A stretch of 64,000 nucleotides of DNA from Enoplolaimus lenunculus (GCA_030248215.1 JASANG010001480.1:1-64000), one strand, 5' to 3'. Positions 1-11,928 are shown, counted from the stretch's first letter. Notes: generated from the letters alone by a model not told the origin. Program-made: numbers and translations.

Positions 1-188
1 GAATACTGAACAACTCTAATTTGTAATGAAATAAATGACCAAATACATCGCTGTTGATTCCTGTAAAAACAAACCGTATTCTGATATATAATTTTTCTTA
101 AATTTTCGTAAGACAACAATTTCTAATACCGAAAATACCGAAAAAATTCCGGTGAAACAATACCGGATTTAGTACCGTAAAAATAAAT

Positions 189-293
189 ATACTGTAAATT
201 CCAATGAGTTTATTAATCAACTCAAACGGAAAGTCAGTTTATTTATGAATTTATAAAGAGTAAACTTAAACTCACTCTAACAGTAGAGTTTGA
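189..293. mobile_element. MITE family E (GAGTTGATTAATCAACTC), partial
   Basis: ACTGTAAATTCCAATGAGTT left and CTCACTCTAACAGTAGAG right; shorter than the full copies. Confidence 0.6.
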
Positions 294-482
294 GCCAATG
301 TAAAGAACAGGGGCGGGACACTATTATATGCATATTTCTAATCCTAACAATAAAGCGTAAGAATGAGCATATTCGTAAGTCTAAGCCTAAGTCTAAGCCA
401 AGTAAAAATTTAGCCTAAAGCTTAAGCTTACTCTATTGCAGTCCCACAGAAAAACGTTCCGCCTCTGATCTTTACATGGGCC
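294..482 (-). mobile_element. MITE family A (GGGGCGGAAC TIR, TTAGGC interior)
   Basis: Ends read CCAATGTAAAGAACAGGGG and the complement of CATGTAAAGATCAGAGGC, with a short TTAGGC-type interior. Non-autonomous; no transposase seen. The TIR core CAGGGGCGG recalls hAT elements, but superfamily is not settled. Confidence 0.85.
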
Positions 483-640
483 TGAGTTTGCAAATGGTTC
501 AGCATAATTGTGGAGTTAATCAACTATTAAATCCAATAGTCCGCGTTGAAAATCAACTGGTTCCGCTGCAGAAATGTGCTCCAAGGAAGTGTTTGACACC
601 ACGAAACAAATACACTGAATATCCAGTAGGCAAGAAATAC

Positions 641-897
641 ACACTCTGTAAATTCCAATGAGTTGATTAATCAATTCAGCTAGCGAGTTAGTTATTTCTG
701 AGTTAATAACAGTTAAGATTAACTCACTCTGAGTTGAATTGATTCTCACTCTGAGTTCAGTTGATTCCGGGTAAGTTGGATAATTAAATCAGAGTGAGTT
801 TTATTGACTCAGAATTCTGAGTTCTGAAAGTCCTAACTCAGACTGAGTGATTTAACTCATTCTGAGTTAAAATCAACTCACTGGGATTTTTACAGTG
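641..897. mobile_element. Palindromic MITE family E
   Basis: CTGTAAATTCCAATGAGTTG left and ACTGGGATTTTTACAGTG right; interior dominated by AACTCA/TGAGTT words. Confidence 0.85.
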
Positions 898-1160
898 CAC
901 GAGTCGGATACTTACTGTCTACGCGCGGATTGCAAATCGCATAAAACAATTATTGGCAATTGAGAGACTGAATATAGTGACGCCCAAATGAAGTCAAATT
1001 GCAAGTACAACATTACCAAGTTTCCCAGTTTTTTTAATGATAAAAGCGTTTGCTACCACAACAGTCGACGGTCCAAACAGGCTCGTCGAGGTCTCAGCTT
1101 CAACGATGTATAACGTCGTGGTTCGCGAAAAAATATTTTAATTTTATAATCCAAACGATC

Positions 1161-1538
1161 GTCCATGTAAAGATCAGGGGCGGAACGTTTTTCTGTGGGA
1201 CTGCAATAGAGTAAGCTTAAGCTTCGACTGATTTTTTTGCTTGGCTTAATAGCCTTAGGTTTAAGCTTAGGCTTAGGAATATGCTCATTCTTACGCTTAG
1301 GCTTACGTTTAGGCTTACGTTTAGGCTTAGGAATATGCTCATTCTTACGCTTAGGCTTACGTTTAGGCTTAAGCTTAGGCTTAGGAATATGCTCATTCTT
1401 ACGCTTAGGCTTACGTTTTGGCTTACGTTTAGGCTTAGGAGTATGCTCATTCTTACGCTTAGGCTTACGTTTAGGCTTACGTTTAGGCTTAGGAATATGC
1501 TTTATAATACTGCTCCGCACCTGTTCTTTACATTGACC
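1161..1538 (+). mobile_element. MITE family A copy with expanded interior
   Basis: 5' end CCATGTAAAGATCAGGGGC, 3' end CCTGTTCTTTACATTG. The interior holds about four units of a 54-60-base repeat built from TTAGGC-like hexamers and ATATGCTCATTCTTACGC. It is open in several frames by repeat periodicity only. This is the template of the T-depleted copy at 2918-3170. Confidence 0.9.
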
Positions 1539-1930
1539 CAAATGATAAACTGCGGTATAGCTGTTTGATATCCGTTTGATCATTGCTTTGCTTGTCTTAA
1601 ACGCCCGAATTTACCTTTGCAAATATTAATCGCAACACAAACGCTGTCGTTGCGTAAATTATTTCTTGAACGCAGAACAACACCCACGGACCACTGAATC
1701 CCGTTGAATTGTCGATGTTCCATTGTTGCCACCGGATTCAGTGAACTCGCGCTATTTGAATTCAGTTCAACTGATACATTTGGTATCGAAACGATTTTGC
1801 TCATACGGAACGACTGTGAGTTAGGCTCGTTTAGGCTCACATCATTGGAAACAGGCATTATTGAGTTTGAAAAGTCTGAAACAAATAGTGAAAGGATGTC
1901 GGTGAGCCAATGCGTACAATATTTCTTAAG

Positions 1931-2045
1931 ACCCATGAAATTATCAGGCACGGAACGTTTTTCTGTGGGACTGCAATTAAGCAAGCTTAAGCTTTAGACT
2001 AATTGTTTCCTCGGCTTTGGCTTAATCTTATACCTATCTTCACTT
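1931..2045 (+). mobile_element. MITE family A, 5' part, running into the T-depleted stretch
   Basis: Recognised by CGGAACGTTTTTCTGTGGG and the following AAGCTTAAGCTTTAGACT. The remainder is unreadable because composition changes at about 2046. Confidence 0.7.
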
Positions 2046-3838
2046 TAGAAGCAGACCCACCTAAACGGCGAGTGTTCTAGCCGCAAACAGCAGCTGAGGC
2101 AACACACGCACGCGCAAGAACAAAGAAAAAAAATTCTAGCGCACGAAAAGCAAACGCGAACGGAACCGCGACCGGGCCAGAACACGACGGAAACACAAAA
2201 ACCAACCACCGAAAGAACCGAAAGAGAAAGCAAAGACAAAGCAAGCCAAAAGCAGCACGCAAACGAGCAGCCAAGACCAACACGCGAACAAAACCGACGC
2301 CCGAAACCGCAGGAAGCCCGCGAGCCCCACGACGCAGAAGGAACAAAATCCGGAGAACCCGGACGAAAGAAAAAGCAAGAAAGCGAGAAACAGAAACCGA
2401 ACCAGAAAGCCAGAGGAAACCAAGCCACAGAAGCGCGCGAAACCAACAGCAGCAGCAAACCAAGAGAGACCGAAAAGACCAAAGACCGGACCCACACCCA
2501 CAAACACACAAGAAAACGAACCAACCCCAAAAAAAAACGCGGCGCAGCCCGAACAAACGAAGAACCAACCCAAAACAACACAGAGACCAAACGACGAAAA
2601 GACCGAATCGAAACAAAGAGAGAACAAAGCAAAGCAACCAACAGTCCCACAGAAAAACGCCGCCGAAACAGCAAGAAAAGACCACCACCACACCTCACAC
2701 AACTCAAACCAAAACCTCCAAGAGACCAAACGACCAACCACAGCCCGAGAGCAAAACTCGAACCAAAGACAGAACGAACAAAAGCCGACACGAACCCAAC
2801 AAGGAACACGACAACAACGACAGCCGCCCAAGAAAAAACCAACGACAGCTCAAAATCAAAGAAAGCTAAGACAAGCAAAGCAAGACAAACAATCAAACAC
2901 ATACCCAGTATCATCAATGAAAGAACAGGGCGGAGCAGAATAAACAACCTAACCAAACGAACCAAACGAACCAAGCGAAGAAGACAACCCAACCAAACGA
3001 AGCCAAAACGAACCAAGCGAAGAAGACAACCAACCAACAACCAAACGAACCAAGCGAAGAAGACAACCAACCAAACGAACCAAACGAACCAAGCGAAGAA
3101 GACAACCAACCAACAAACCAACAAACCAACAAAAAAACACGAACAACACTCTACATCCACAGAAAAACCCCCCCACTACAGACAATAAAAAAAAAATTCG
3201 CAACCACACGAACACGAACGAACCCACGACCTACCCACACAAACCTATCAAAAAAAACGGAAACAAGACCAATACCACCACATACACTCTCAACCAAAAT
3301 AGCATGCAATCCCGCGAGACAGAAGACCACCCACGAAAAACCCAGGAATAACCAGAAGAAAACACCACGAAGACCAGAACCAAACAAAAAAACCACAAAA
3401 ATATCCAACACCCAACAACGAACACACAGAAAACAACAACCAGAAAATCAACATAACCAGAAAAACAACCCACAAAAACAACCAAAACAAATCCCACAAC
3501 AACCAAACACCCACACACCACAACCAACAACCACAAAAAAAACCCACAAACAACCACAAACCACCCAGAAAGACAACAACCACCAAAAGAACAACACAAA
3601 ACCAACCAACACAACAAACCCCCACCCACAACCCAAAAAAACCAACAACCAACCCAAACCCCAACCCAAAAAACCAACACAAACCCCAAAACAACCAAAC
3701 AACACCCACACCACACCCAAAAACACCCACCCAACCCCAAAAAAAACAAAACAACCACACAAAAACCACCACCAACAACACAAAAAAACAACAAAACCCA
3801 AACCAACAACAAACAACCCACAAACACCCCCCCCCTTT
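2046..3838. other. T-depleted, then T- and G-depleted stretch: probable base-dropout inverted copy of upstream sequence
   Basis: The plus strand loses almost all T from about 2046, and from about 3400 is nearly only A and C, then returns to normal at 3838. Part of it aligns as the reverse complement of the sequence just upstream with T deleted: 2642-2660 to 1957-1975, 2865-2918 to 1538-1605, 2918-3170 to 1161-1538 (including the odd AAGCCAAAACG unit in the right position), and 3190-3330 to about 1010-1150. Open frames here (for example 2045-3160 minus and 3231-3827 minus) are by-products. It fits a missed-hairpin long read with dying base channels better than any natural mechanism. Confidence 0.8.
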
Positions 3839-3840
3839 TT

Positions 3841-3904
3841 GGTATACGCTTATTCTTTCACTTAGAATTAAGCTTAGACCTAGGCTTATGCTTCTAATAC
3901 TGTT
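3841..3904 (+). mobile_element. MITE family A, 3' fragment abutting the nuclease gene
   Basis: TTAGACCTAGGCTTATGC followed by TAATACTGTT is a family A 3' interior. It joins the nuclease-ATPase reading frame directly at about 3905 and may mark the true or artefactual end of that gene copy. Confidence 0.6.
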
Positions 3905-6900
3905 GCGAGTTTGTTTTATAAGTCCTGCAAACATTTCGTGGCATTGCTTTTGAGTGCAGAATTGCACATCACTGCATTTGCATTCTGCAATTTTTGACGA
4001 ATGTTTAAAAACTGGTAATATTTTCTTAGCTGCACTTGATAAATCGCCAGTCAGCGAACTGCTTGAATCTTGTGATACCGCTTGACTTCTGTTGGTTGCC
4101 ATTGAACATCGACTGGGGTTTGAAACACAAAAATGGCTCTTAATCTCACTCGAAAGAACCTTGGGTAAATCTGAGTAAACCATGATTTGATTGGCTGGTA
4201 TGAATGCAAGCCAATAATGCAGTTCACTGCAAACGAGTTCAGCCAATTGGTTGATGCTCAATTTCTTATCGCGAATCAAAATTCTCGATCTGGCTCCGTA
4301 AACCGGGCAGTTGTGGTATATGGTTTGGTCTCCTGCTGAGCCTCCATTCGACTGCGGTTTATTAAGTGGTGAAGTCAAAATTTCTCGGTGAGTGAATGCC
4401 TTTTCGTGATCTGAAATTGATAAAATGGTAGAATTTATGCCGTTGGTGAGTTGTGAAATCAGTGGTAAACTTCGTAAGTTCCATGATAGCACAAAAGGAA
4501 AGGCTTCAAGCTCTTGTATCATTGTTTGAAGTGTCGTCGCGTTTGAATTATCTTCAACAGCAGCAGCAAACCATATCGTATGATTAGGATTTTGGCCCAA
4601 AAGGATTCCAATATGAGCTCGTGATCCCATTGTCATTTGCCGTTCATCAAACATTTCATCAATGAAAACGAACCATTTTGATTGATTTGAAAATGCCGTC
4701 TGGTTGCTGTTGTCAGCTGCGCTGATACAAATCGAATTTGTTTGATTCCAATCCCAAAATTCAACATTTTCATTGAGTTTTGACTCAAATCGACGGAAAT
4801 ATGACCGAATTTCTGGTTAAACAAAGTCTCGGAGTAAACTTGCAGTGCTGATAAATACGATTTTGCGATGTTTTCGTTGTTCATTGGCTTTGTCTGCGGT
4901 TAAGCTTTTGCTGGCTGGTTTCTTGTGTTCTCGTAATGTTTCATTGATTGCCTGAATGGCTTTGATTAGCAAAATCATCGTTTTGCCTGATCCGTATGGA
5001 CCAAGAAGAGCCACTCGCTTTGACGTCGATTCAAGAGCCAGTTTTTGTTCCCTTGTCACGTAGGTAAAGTAGCGTTTTGCTGCTGGTCGCACATCTTCTG
5101 ACAAATTTACCACCGGAAATGACGCAAAACCGCAACCGGAACTGCAGACGTCTTCTTTGCCGGATGTGTTCGAATGGTTTGTGTTTCGACAGTTTTGTTC
5201 TTCCGGTTCTGAACTGCCAAAATGAATACCATTTGCTTCGGAGGTTGAAGGCTTCTAAAAGAAATAATATTTTTAAATTGGGTATAAATTTCTTTTCAAC
5301 CGTAGATGCGACCCGGAACGTAAGTTCGCACTGGCATTCGACTGCATTTTATGCTGATTCAAAAGAAAGCATCAGGCATCGCCTTTAGGAATCGTGTCAA
5401 AAATACATCAAATAATAATGCGCGCACAGTTGTGAAAATTGCCCACCCTCCCCATTAGGACCAGTGTCAAAAAACGAAACTATAACAAGGGCCTGATGAC
5501 AATACACACCCGGTACTTAAATAGCCGGTTTTGTCCTTACAGTGTTCCAAGGAAGTAGGGACAAAACAGAGTCCATCGGTAGGGACTACTGACACAACGC
5601 AGATTCTCGCTGCAGCGTTGTTTCTACGAAATAAATTTTACTTTTTGTGCGTTGCTTCTGCTATAAAACAATTTGACAACAATCGTCCCTTCGAACAGTG
5701 TTTCGTTACAGAGTAAAGACATTATGCACTGTGTTCTGTGAGTGTAGCGACATTGAAGACCCTGTAAGCAGGATGTCTGCGTTGTCCTTAGACTCTGAAA
5801 AGAGACAAGTTCTAAATATAACGACATGTCTACAGAGTTCCAGAAAATGACACAGGACCCATTATGTTGATGAAAAAGGACCATTTTGGCAAAATCTCAC
5901 AAGCCAACCTTTAATTTATTGTGTGTTCAGCGTTGATTTATCTGGATTTTGGTGAAATTTTAAACAATTTAATTGAAAACTTACCATAAATTTGAGTTCG
6001 TCTGAAACATTTATGGGACTCTTGAAACGTTTCAGATGAGGCTGTTCGTCCAATGTTTGAGTGATGTATTTCCATATATGAAATCGGCTCAATTTAACTG
6101 CATTTAAACAATAAACAGAATTTCGTTCGCTTATGCACAAATGTTTTCCCATACATTTTTTGCTGTTGCATGCAGAATCTCGAGTCAAAGCAAACGGACA
6201 GACGAAAAATTGCACAATTCTGATGAAAGCATCTTGGATGCTTAAAGGATGCTGCTGTTGTACATCAGTTGTTCCAATGCATTCAAAAATCGACCAAAAG
6301 CTTCCGTTTTGATTAAAAATTGACGCAATTTCATTGGCTGAAAGTCGAAATACGCAAACTCCACGCTCCCATTTGATTATGGTATCAACGTCGCAAAAGC
6401 CTTCCTTTCTGTTGCAGTTAATTTTTTGACCACAACTGCTATCCCGACTGCAGCTGGGCAGACCGTCGGATTCTAAAAGGATCAGAGCTGGTTGTAGGAT
6501 TAATATATCTTCAATAAATGACTTAGCTAATCGATTTACACCATTAAGATTCCGGAGATTTTGTAACAACTGATGCTTTGCAGTTTCGAGTTGTCGATGC
6601 GCTTTTTTGATCATTTTTACGTTTGGCGAATGCTTCACTTCGATCGGAACCAAAACCACTCGATTTGCGACTTTCGCAGCGACCAAGAAATCAATTTCGA
6701 CTTCCGGATCCTGTTTTTTCGACTTTGCAGTGACGTCATTGTTTTCCGCTTCCTGTTTGCCAAATATTGTATTTTCATTACCGGAAAGAGTCTGTAGTTG
6801 TTCAATATCTGATTCAGCAATGCCGTGGTTTGCGCCCAGCATAAAATTACTAAACACCCAAACAGTTTCAATTCGCTGACGTTTCTTGTCATCCGACTCT

Positions 6901-7256
6901 GATAACTTTTCGGTTCCAGATGCTTGTGTAGAATTTCTCCAACACTCCAGATCCGCCAATCCGTCCGAAATTGCGTAATAAACCGCTCTCTCGACTTGAT
7001 TGCCCACGAATTCTCTCGAAATTCCGTCGCTGTTGTTTTCGGATTCGAAGGTTTGTATCATATCCCAGTTGGAGAAACAGGATGGCACAAAATCCGGAGG
7101 GAATATTCTGTTATTCCCAATTACGTTAATGTCTTCACATTCAATGCCATGGGACCTGCTCCCAAAGCCGTGGAGTATTTTGCCCATCCAAGCCAGTAAA
7201 TGATCTATTGACTCTATTTCAGTCACCTGTTTGTCTCGTTCTACATTTTTAGCCAT
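3905..7256 (-). CDS. PD-(D/E)XK (NERD-like) nuclease fused to a P-loop ATPase/SF1 helicase-like domain; 3' end lost in the artefact region
   Basis: Exon 1 (7256-5985, 424 codons from ATG) ends LKFM/GTAAGT. Exon 2 starts at 5254 after TTTTAG (KPSTSEANG...). In exon 1, VEIDFLVAAK...VLVPIEVKHS has the D...E-x-K layout of restriction-endonuclease-fold nucleases, with a helix-1 Glu candidate in NQVERAVYYAI. A Cys cluster follows (CNSKKCMGKHLC). Exon 2 has TREQKLALEST, Walker A GPYGSGKT and Walker B WFVFIDE, then LSWNLRSLPLIS, which resembles a helicase motif. An in-frame TAA at 4817-4819 splits the exon-2 frame between the two Walker motifs; no convincing intron removes it. The frame then runs to about 3905, where a MITE fragment and the T-depleted stretch begin. 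Fusions of this type are known in bacteria; the role here is unknown. Confidence 0.7.
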
Positions 7257-7684
7257 CAGGTGTACGTCATCTCAAGCTTTAGTATTTAACTTAAAAGATT
7301 CTGGAATTCAGCAAAAGATTTATGTAATGTGGATGGTTATACAGTAATTATATATTTTTACGAATTTCCGCTAAAAATACATAGACAACTTTGTGGATAA
7401 TTTATAAATTAATCTCATGCTTAATTAGATTATTCAGAAATACAATACGTAATTGGGAAATATCGTCCGACATTTCTGGTAGAAACGAAATAAAATCACT
7501 TCTGTATTCGTATTCTCAAATATGCGTAGCAGCTATTTCCAGCTGATAATATTGTTCATGAGTTTGTTTCCAGCGGATTGTGAGTTTCGAAATTTAACAT
7601 ATTTATCGCATTTGATCTCTCAAACGTTCGAGTGTAAGATTAAATTTTGTAACCGCCGTATCTCGTTTATTTAAGTATTTATTA
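7257..7684. other. No gene seen: upstream of the nuclease-ATPase gene
   Basis: AT-rich sequence that should hold the promoter of the minus-strand nuclease gene (start codon at 7256). A MITE P half-end lies near 7505. No clear TATA or initiator could be singled out. Confidence 0.4.
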
Positions 7685-7966
7685 CTAAAGCGTCATTGAC
7701 ACGTGCAAGTTTTTGCTGCGACAACTTGCAGCCGCAAATTGAACGCGGAAATTGCATTTTTCCATCAACCAATGACAAAGTGGATGCAACAAATTCATTG
7801 AACTTGTATGCTTATTCACACATGTGAACTAAATTCCTAGCTATAATTTTTAATGAATTATTGGCAGCTGCAAGTTTTTCTAACGGGTTTTGGACAAAAC
7901 TTACAGGTGCAAGTTGCAGCGGTAAGTTCTCGCAACAAAAACTTGCACGTGTGAATAGGGCTTTAC
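7685..7966. mobile_element. MITE family F (CACACGTGCAAGTTTTTGC TIR)
   Basis: GACACGTGCAAGTTTTTGC left, GCACGTGTGAATAGGGCTTT right; arms carry repeated TTGCAGCTGCAA-like palindromes. Confidence 0.85.
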
Positions 7967-8209
7967 TGGTACTAGGGTATAACTCTGTACACGGTTGAGA
8001 ATATAAGCTGCTCTCGAAGTCTAAACCAAACCGGCACGCGCAATATGACGGCGAAAACCTGATGTTTAGAAGATAAACAACCGAGGCCGACTTTGCTCAA
8101 AAAGTTGCAAAACTGTAAGTTTTTTATAAGCTAAATGATTTTCAGATAAACACAAAAGAATACTTTGTGTTAAAGACAAGCAGACTAAAGCTAAATTAAT
8201 GTTTATTTT

Positions 8210-8409
8210 GGCCAATGTTACTTTAAGGGGCGTAACGGTAGATTAAGCGTATTCCTAAGCCTAAGCCTATTAAGCCTAAGCGTTGCACAAATGAGTTCCT
8301 AATCATAAGCCTAAGCCTAAGCCTAAGCAAAACAATGTAATCTAGAATCTAAACCTATTATTTTATAGACCCGCCAGAAACCTGGACGCCCCGTAAAGTA
8401 ACATGGACC
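8210..8409 (-). mobile_element. MITE family C (AAGGGGCGTAAC / GGGGCGTCCAGG TIR)
   Basis: GGCCAATGTTACTTTAAGGG left, CCGTAAAGTAACATGGACC right, CCTAAG interior. Confidence 0.88.
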
Positions 8410-8768
8410 TTTATTTTTGTAATAATTTTGATAAGGTTTACGACAATAAATGTGCAAACCAACAACTACAATTGTGCAAAACACAGTTTTATGGTTTTCA
8501 GAAAACTTAAGCCTCTAAAACAATAAATATTATATATTATATACTCATTATTTCGAATGCCAAATTTACTTCAAAGTTTGCGTTTTTAGCTGAAATTTTC
8601 GTCGAAACACAGTTCTGCCAATAACTTAAATTTTAGTTCCGTATGATATTCCGCAGACATTAAAATTCAACTTTTACAACTGTTTTCAAAATATGATATT
8701 CAGACGGCAATGTACAAATGACAATTGTCACATTACGATTGCAGACAGATCACAATTTTGAACTCAGC

Positions 8769-8926
8769 ATTAAACCCACTCCACACGTACAATGCGAGTT
8801 TTTGTAGCAAAAACTTGCAGCTGCAACTCACACTTGCAAGTTTTGTCCAAAATACATGTATAAAACTGCACGTTGCAACTGCAAGTTTCACATGCAAAAA
8901 ATTGCACCAATGAATGAAACTTTAGG
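8769..8926. mobile_element. MITE family F, diverged
   Basis: CACACGTACAATGCGAGTTT left and TTGCAGCTGCAACTC; right end decayed to AATGAATGAAACTTTAG. Confidence 0.7.
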
Positions 8927-9299
8927 CTTATGTTATGGCTTAGCTTGCGTTTGAGGCTCGATATTTATCTAATTTGTAAACTTTCGCAAACTGTAAAGAT
9001 GATAAACGAATTATAATTTCTAAAATTAAATAATCTTTTACTCACAAAACGGTGTCAATTTTGCGGCACAAATATCTTTAGAATGATTGAAAATATCACG
9101 CGTATCGTAGGCGTTCCTTCTTTATTAATGTAGAATTCTAAAATTCATCGAATTGTGTTGTTTTTTATGTATTTATTTGTTCGTAAAATTATTTCATATC
9201 TACTCAGCTACAGTACTGAAATCAGACTGATAAACTTTCGTTTTAAAATCGGCAGTACTGCCTACTTAGTCGACGCGTTTTAAAACTTAAGCGGTTTTT
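8927..9299. other. No gene or clear repeat seen
   Basis: AT-rich, stop-rich in all frames. A weak TTAGGC-like trace (TTAGGCTTATG) near 8922. Confidence 0.4.
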
Positions 9300-9545
9300 G
9301 CTTCAACCGGTTAGGGTGGGGGTCCCTTTAGGGCTGGTCCCCCAAATGGAGGGTATGGAGGTGGCAGCTCCGGCCCTGCCTGTAGCAAGCTCTCCTTGTT
9401 GTTTGGGCTATTAATTTTTCAGTAGGGGCATACTCGGGTATTCGTTTACTTATACTCAAGGTTGAAAATTATCTAGGGGGCCAAAGTGTTTCCAGGGGAA
9501 GGGGGGTGAGCCCGCCATGACCCCCACCCTTGACTACGGGCCCGT
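9300..9545. repeat. Dispersed repeat J
   Basis: AGGGTGGGGGTCCCTTTAGG, AGGTTGAAAATTATCTAGGG and TTGACTACGGGCCCGTTAG; orientation mixed. Confidence 0.5.
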
Positions 9546-9830
9546 TAGTGTCGGTGACCTTTAGCTATCAGAGAGCAATGAGATTTAGTACATTCGCAAC
9601 TAAAGCCGAATTAGGTAATTAAAATGATGTGATAGCTATTTTTGGCAGAAATACATAAAGTTAGGTGTTGATTTTTTGCCAGAGCCAAAGTGTTTAACAT
9701 TATATAATTGCAGCAAGTTTATGAGTTGTCGCAAAATTTTATTCTACCACTGAATTGACGATTTATTAACCAAATTTGTATGTGCAACTCGCCGCAAACT
9801 TTCAGGCCACAAACAGGGTACGCTGCAAAA

Positions 9831-9959
9831 ATGGTGAGTCAAATTCGACTCACTGAGTCGCACGTTTGATTCTGGTGGAGTCTAATTTGACTCAGTTTGT
9901 GTAGTCCCGTAGCGCCTATTTTGGAGAGAGTTAATTTGACTCACCATTTTTTGCAGTGT
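9831..9959. mobile_element. Palindromic MITE family D (TGAGTCA-rich)
   Basis: Long inverted repeat: GCTGCAAAAATGGTGAGTCA left and TGACTCACCATTTTTTGCAG right, filled with TGACTC/GAGTCA words. Confidence 0.85.
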
Positions 9960-10888
9960 AGAGTTAAAGCGGAGAGAAAATTTTCGTTCAACTTTTTTGT
10001 AATTTGAGCCATTGTGGCGAGCTGTAAAGTGATTTGGACCTTTTTCTCTCACTCCAAAAACTTCTTGGGATTGTTTAATCTCTCGTTTGCTCTTTGTATG
10101 CACTCATGTCTGCCAAGGCGGAAGTACGAATATGTGCCTGCAAAAGAATTTGATAAAAATAGTTCATTTTATAGATTTCGACGCGCTGAGTTTAGCGATA
10201 CCATTTTTAGGGCTACAGAGCCTTCGGTTCATAAAATATGACCCTTTCATTTCTTTTACTTATCCGCATGTAAAATTTTTACAACAACGTACCAAATTTG
10301 TACAACGAACGAAGCTTGTTATGTTTACCCTTTACGGGCTTGTGAATGATGGATACTTCGTCTTCAAATTCTGTGGCCATAACTTCTGAATCGTTGGTCA
10401 CACAGCCATAAACGTGGTACCGTGGAACTCAGCTTGTCGAGATTTATAGCTCAATTTTTGTTAAGTTCCCAGGGACAGATTCCATATTCCGTTCCTCCGC
10501 CGCCTGCCAAGCTATCCTATGCTTTTCCAATTACAGGGTAACTAATTTGTTAATTGTTTAAGCTAAAATGTTTCCTAATGTTTAGCGTAAACCAACTGCA
10601 TCTATATTACCATATTCTTGGACTTATCATCTTTGCGCAAGCGTTTCTTCCTGTGTTCTCAGCATCCATTAATACTGACCTCGATAAGTTTTTCATGTAC
10701 ACTTTTCGCCATGTCAGCGAATCTTACGGGTATGTGTATATATATTTTTGTAGGCTCTTTATACATTTAACCCTTTTCTAAACCTGAGCCTAAAACCCAA
10801 CGTAAGCGTAAATTTGGAGGAAAATGTGAAACAGCACAAGTTGGTTACTTTTATAATGCTATGGTCATTCTTTTATGTGCTTGTAATA
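9960..10888. other. No gene recognised
   Basis: Short open frames (10014-10241, 10087-10389, 10554-10781 plus) show no recognised motif, splice pattern or codon signal. Confidence 0.4.
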
Positions 10889-11717
10889 GGGTACAACCGG
10901 AGGTCTAGCTCCGGTTCCGGCTCCGGCAGAAAATCGGTCTCTGGTGCCGGCTTCGGCTCCGGTTGATTTTTTCTCGGAGGTTGAGGCAGATTCGATAGTA
11001 AAAGGTTGTATAATTTTGCAATATTCATCTCTTTAGCGCGTTTTGTTTTTCTTTTGTCACAATTTTCAGGAAAGAATTTCCAAAATTTCGCAGAAAATGA
11101 GCGTAAAAGCAAACAACTTAACAACATATTGCAGATATTGGCTAAAATTGCTGTAATGACCCGAATAAGAGGGGGTAATAAGAGGTGGGTTTCCCATTTT
11201 GAGTTCCAATAGGTCGGAGTCTGTATTCGTAATAAGAGTCCGTAAGCGGATAGAGTCTCTAAATCATAATTAGAGTCCATAAATGACAATTAACCCTAAT
11301 TGTAGTGCATAAATGACTCCAGACCAAATGAAGTTGAGATCGAAACTTTAAAGCGCACTTAAGTTTTGAAAGTACGTTCCTTAGTATAACCTTGCATTAC
11401 CGCTCAAGGTTTTGATGAACGGCAAAAAACGTTTAATACAATGGATAGTTGCAATACCGGACATATATTAGTGACGAAGTGTGGCTGAGGACAGGTTAAA
11501 CATAAATAACAGTCCGTAACCGAATAACAGGGTGGTACCCTCTGGAGGGGCCTAATAAATATCAGTCCCTCCTTTTGTTCGGGTCACTACAGTAACTAAT
11601 TAACCGTTATTTATACTACCTAATTTCTACTTACCTCCGGCTTCGGCTCCCGCTTTGGCAAGTTTTGTTGACCTCCGGCTCCGGGTCCGGTATTTTTCAT
11701 TTCCGGTTGCACCCTGG
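10889..11717. mobile_element. CCGGAG-rich MITE (family I) interrupted by a family G element
   Basis: Left end GGGTACAACCGGAGGTC, right end CATTTCCGGTTGCACCCTGG. Both ends are made of CTCCGG/CCGGAG words. A complete family G element at 11148-11593 sits inside, so this one is older. Confidence 0.8.
11148..11593. mobile_element. MITE family G (CTGTAGTGACCCGAATAAG TIR), nested in family I
   Basis: GCTGTAATGACCCGAATAAG left, GTTCGGGTCACTACAGTAA right. About 446 bases, no coding frame. Confidence 0.85.
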
Positions 11718-11928
11718 GAAGTACCGGCCGACATGCTGATTGTTATGAGCGTATAACATGCAATTCTAAAAATCCTTATATATTATTCAACTGCCTCAAT
11801 AGTTCTGGGTATTCGGTTTAGAAGGTTGCTACTGACTAATAATTATATACTTGCGTTGGCCATCTGAAATTGAGTTGATTTGGTTTGTTTTAATCGTAAC
11901 AAACATCAGGCCTTTTTTTAGATTTAGT

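Noticed and set aside
1053-1583. Lys/Pro/Arg-rich repeat frame (K-P-K-R repeats) and the matching plus-strand frames
   Set aside because: Generated by the hexamer array of MITE A; no coding signal beyond the repeat period. The same holds for 50072-50489.
2045-3160. 371-codon minus-strand open frame rich in Phe, Val, Leu, Trp
   Set aside because: It is a by-product of the missing T bases on the plus strand (no stop codons can form on the minus strand) in the presumed artefact.
3290-3840. C-terminal half of the minus-strand frame that begins in the nuclease-ATPase
   Set aside because: Below about 3840 the frame enters the A/C-only stretch; the Gly/Val/Trp/Phe/Cys run is not protein-like.
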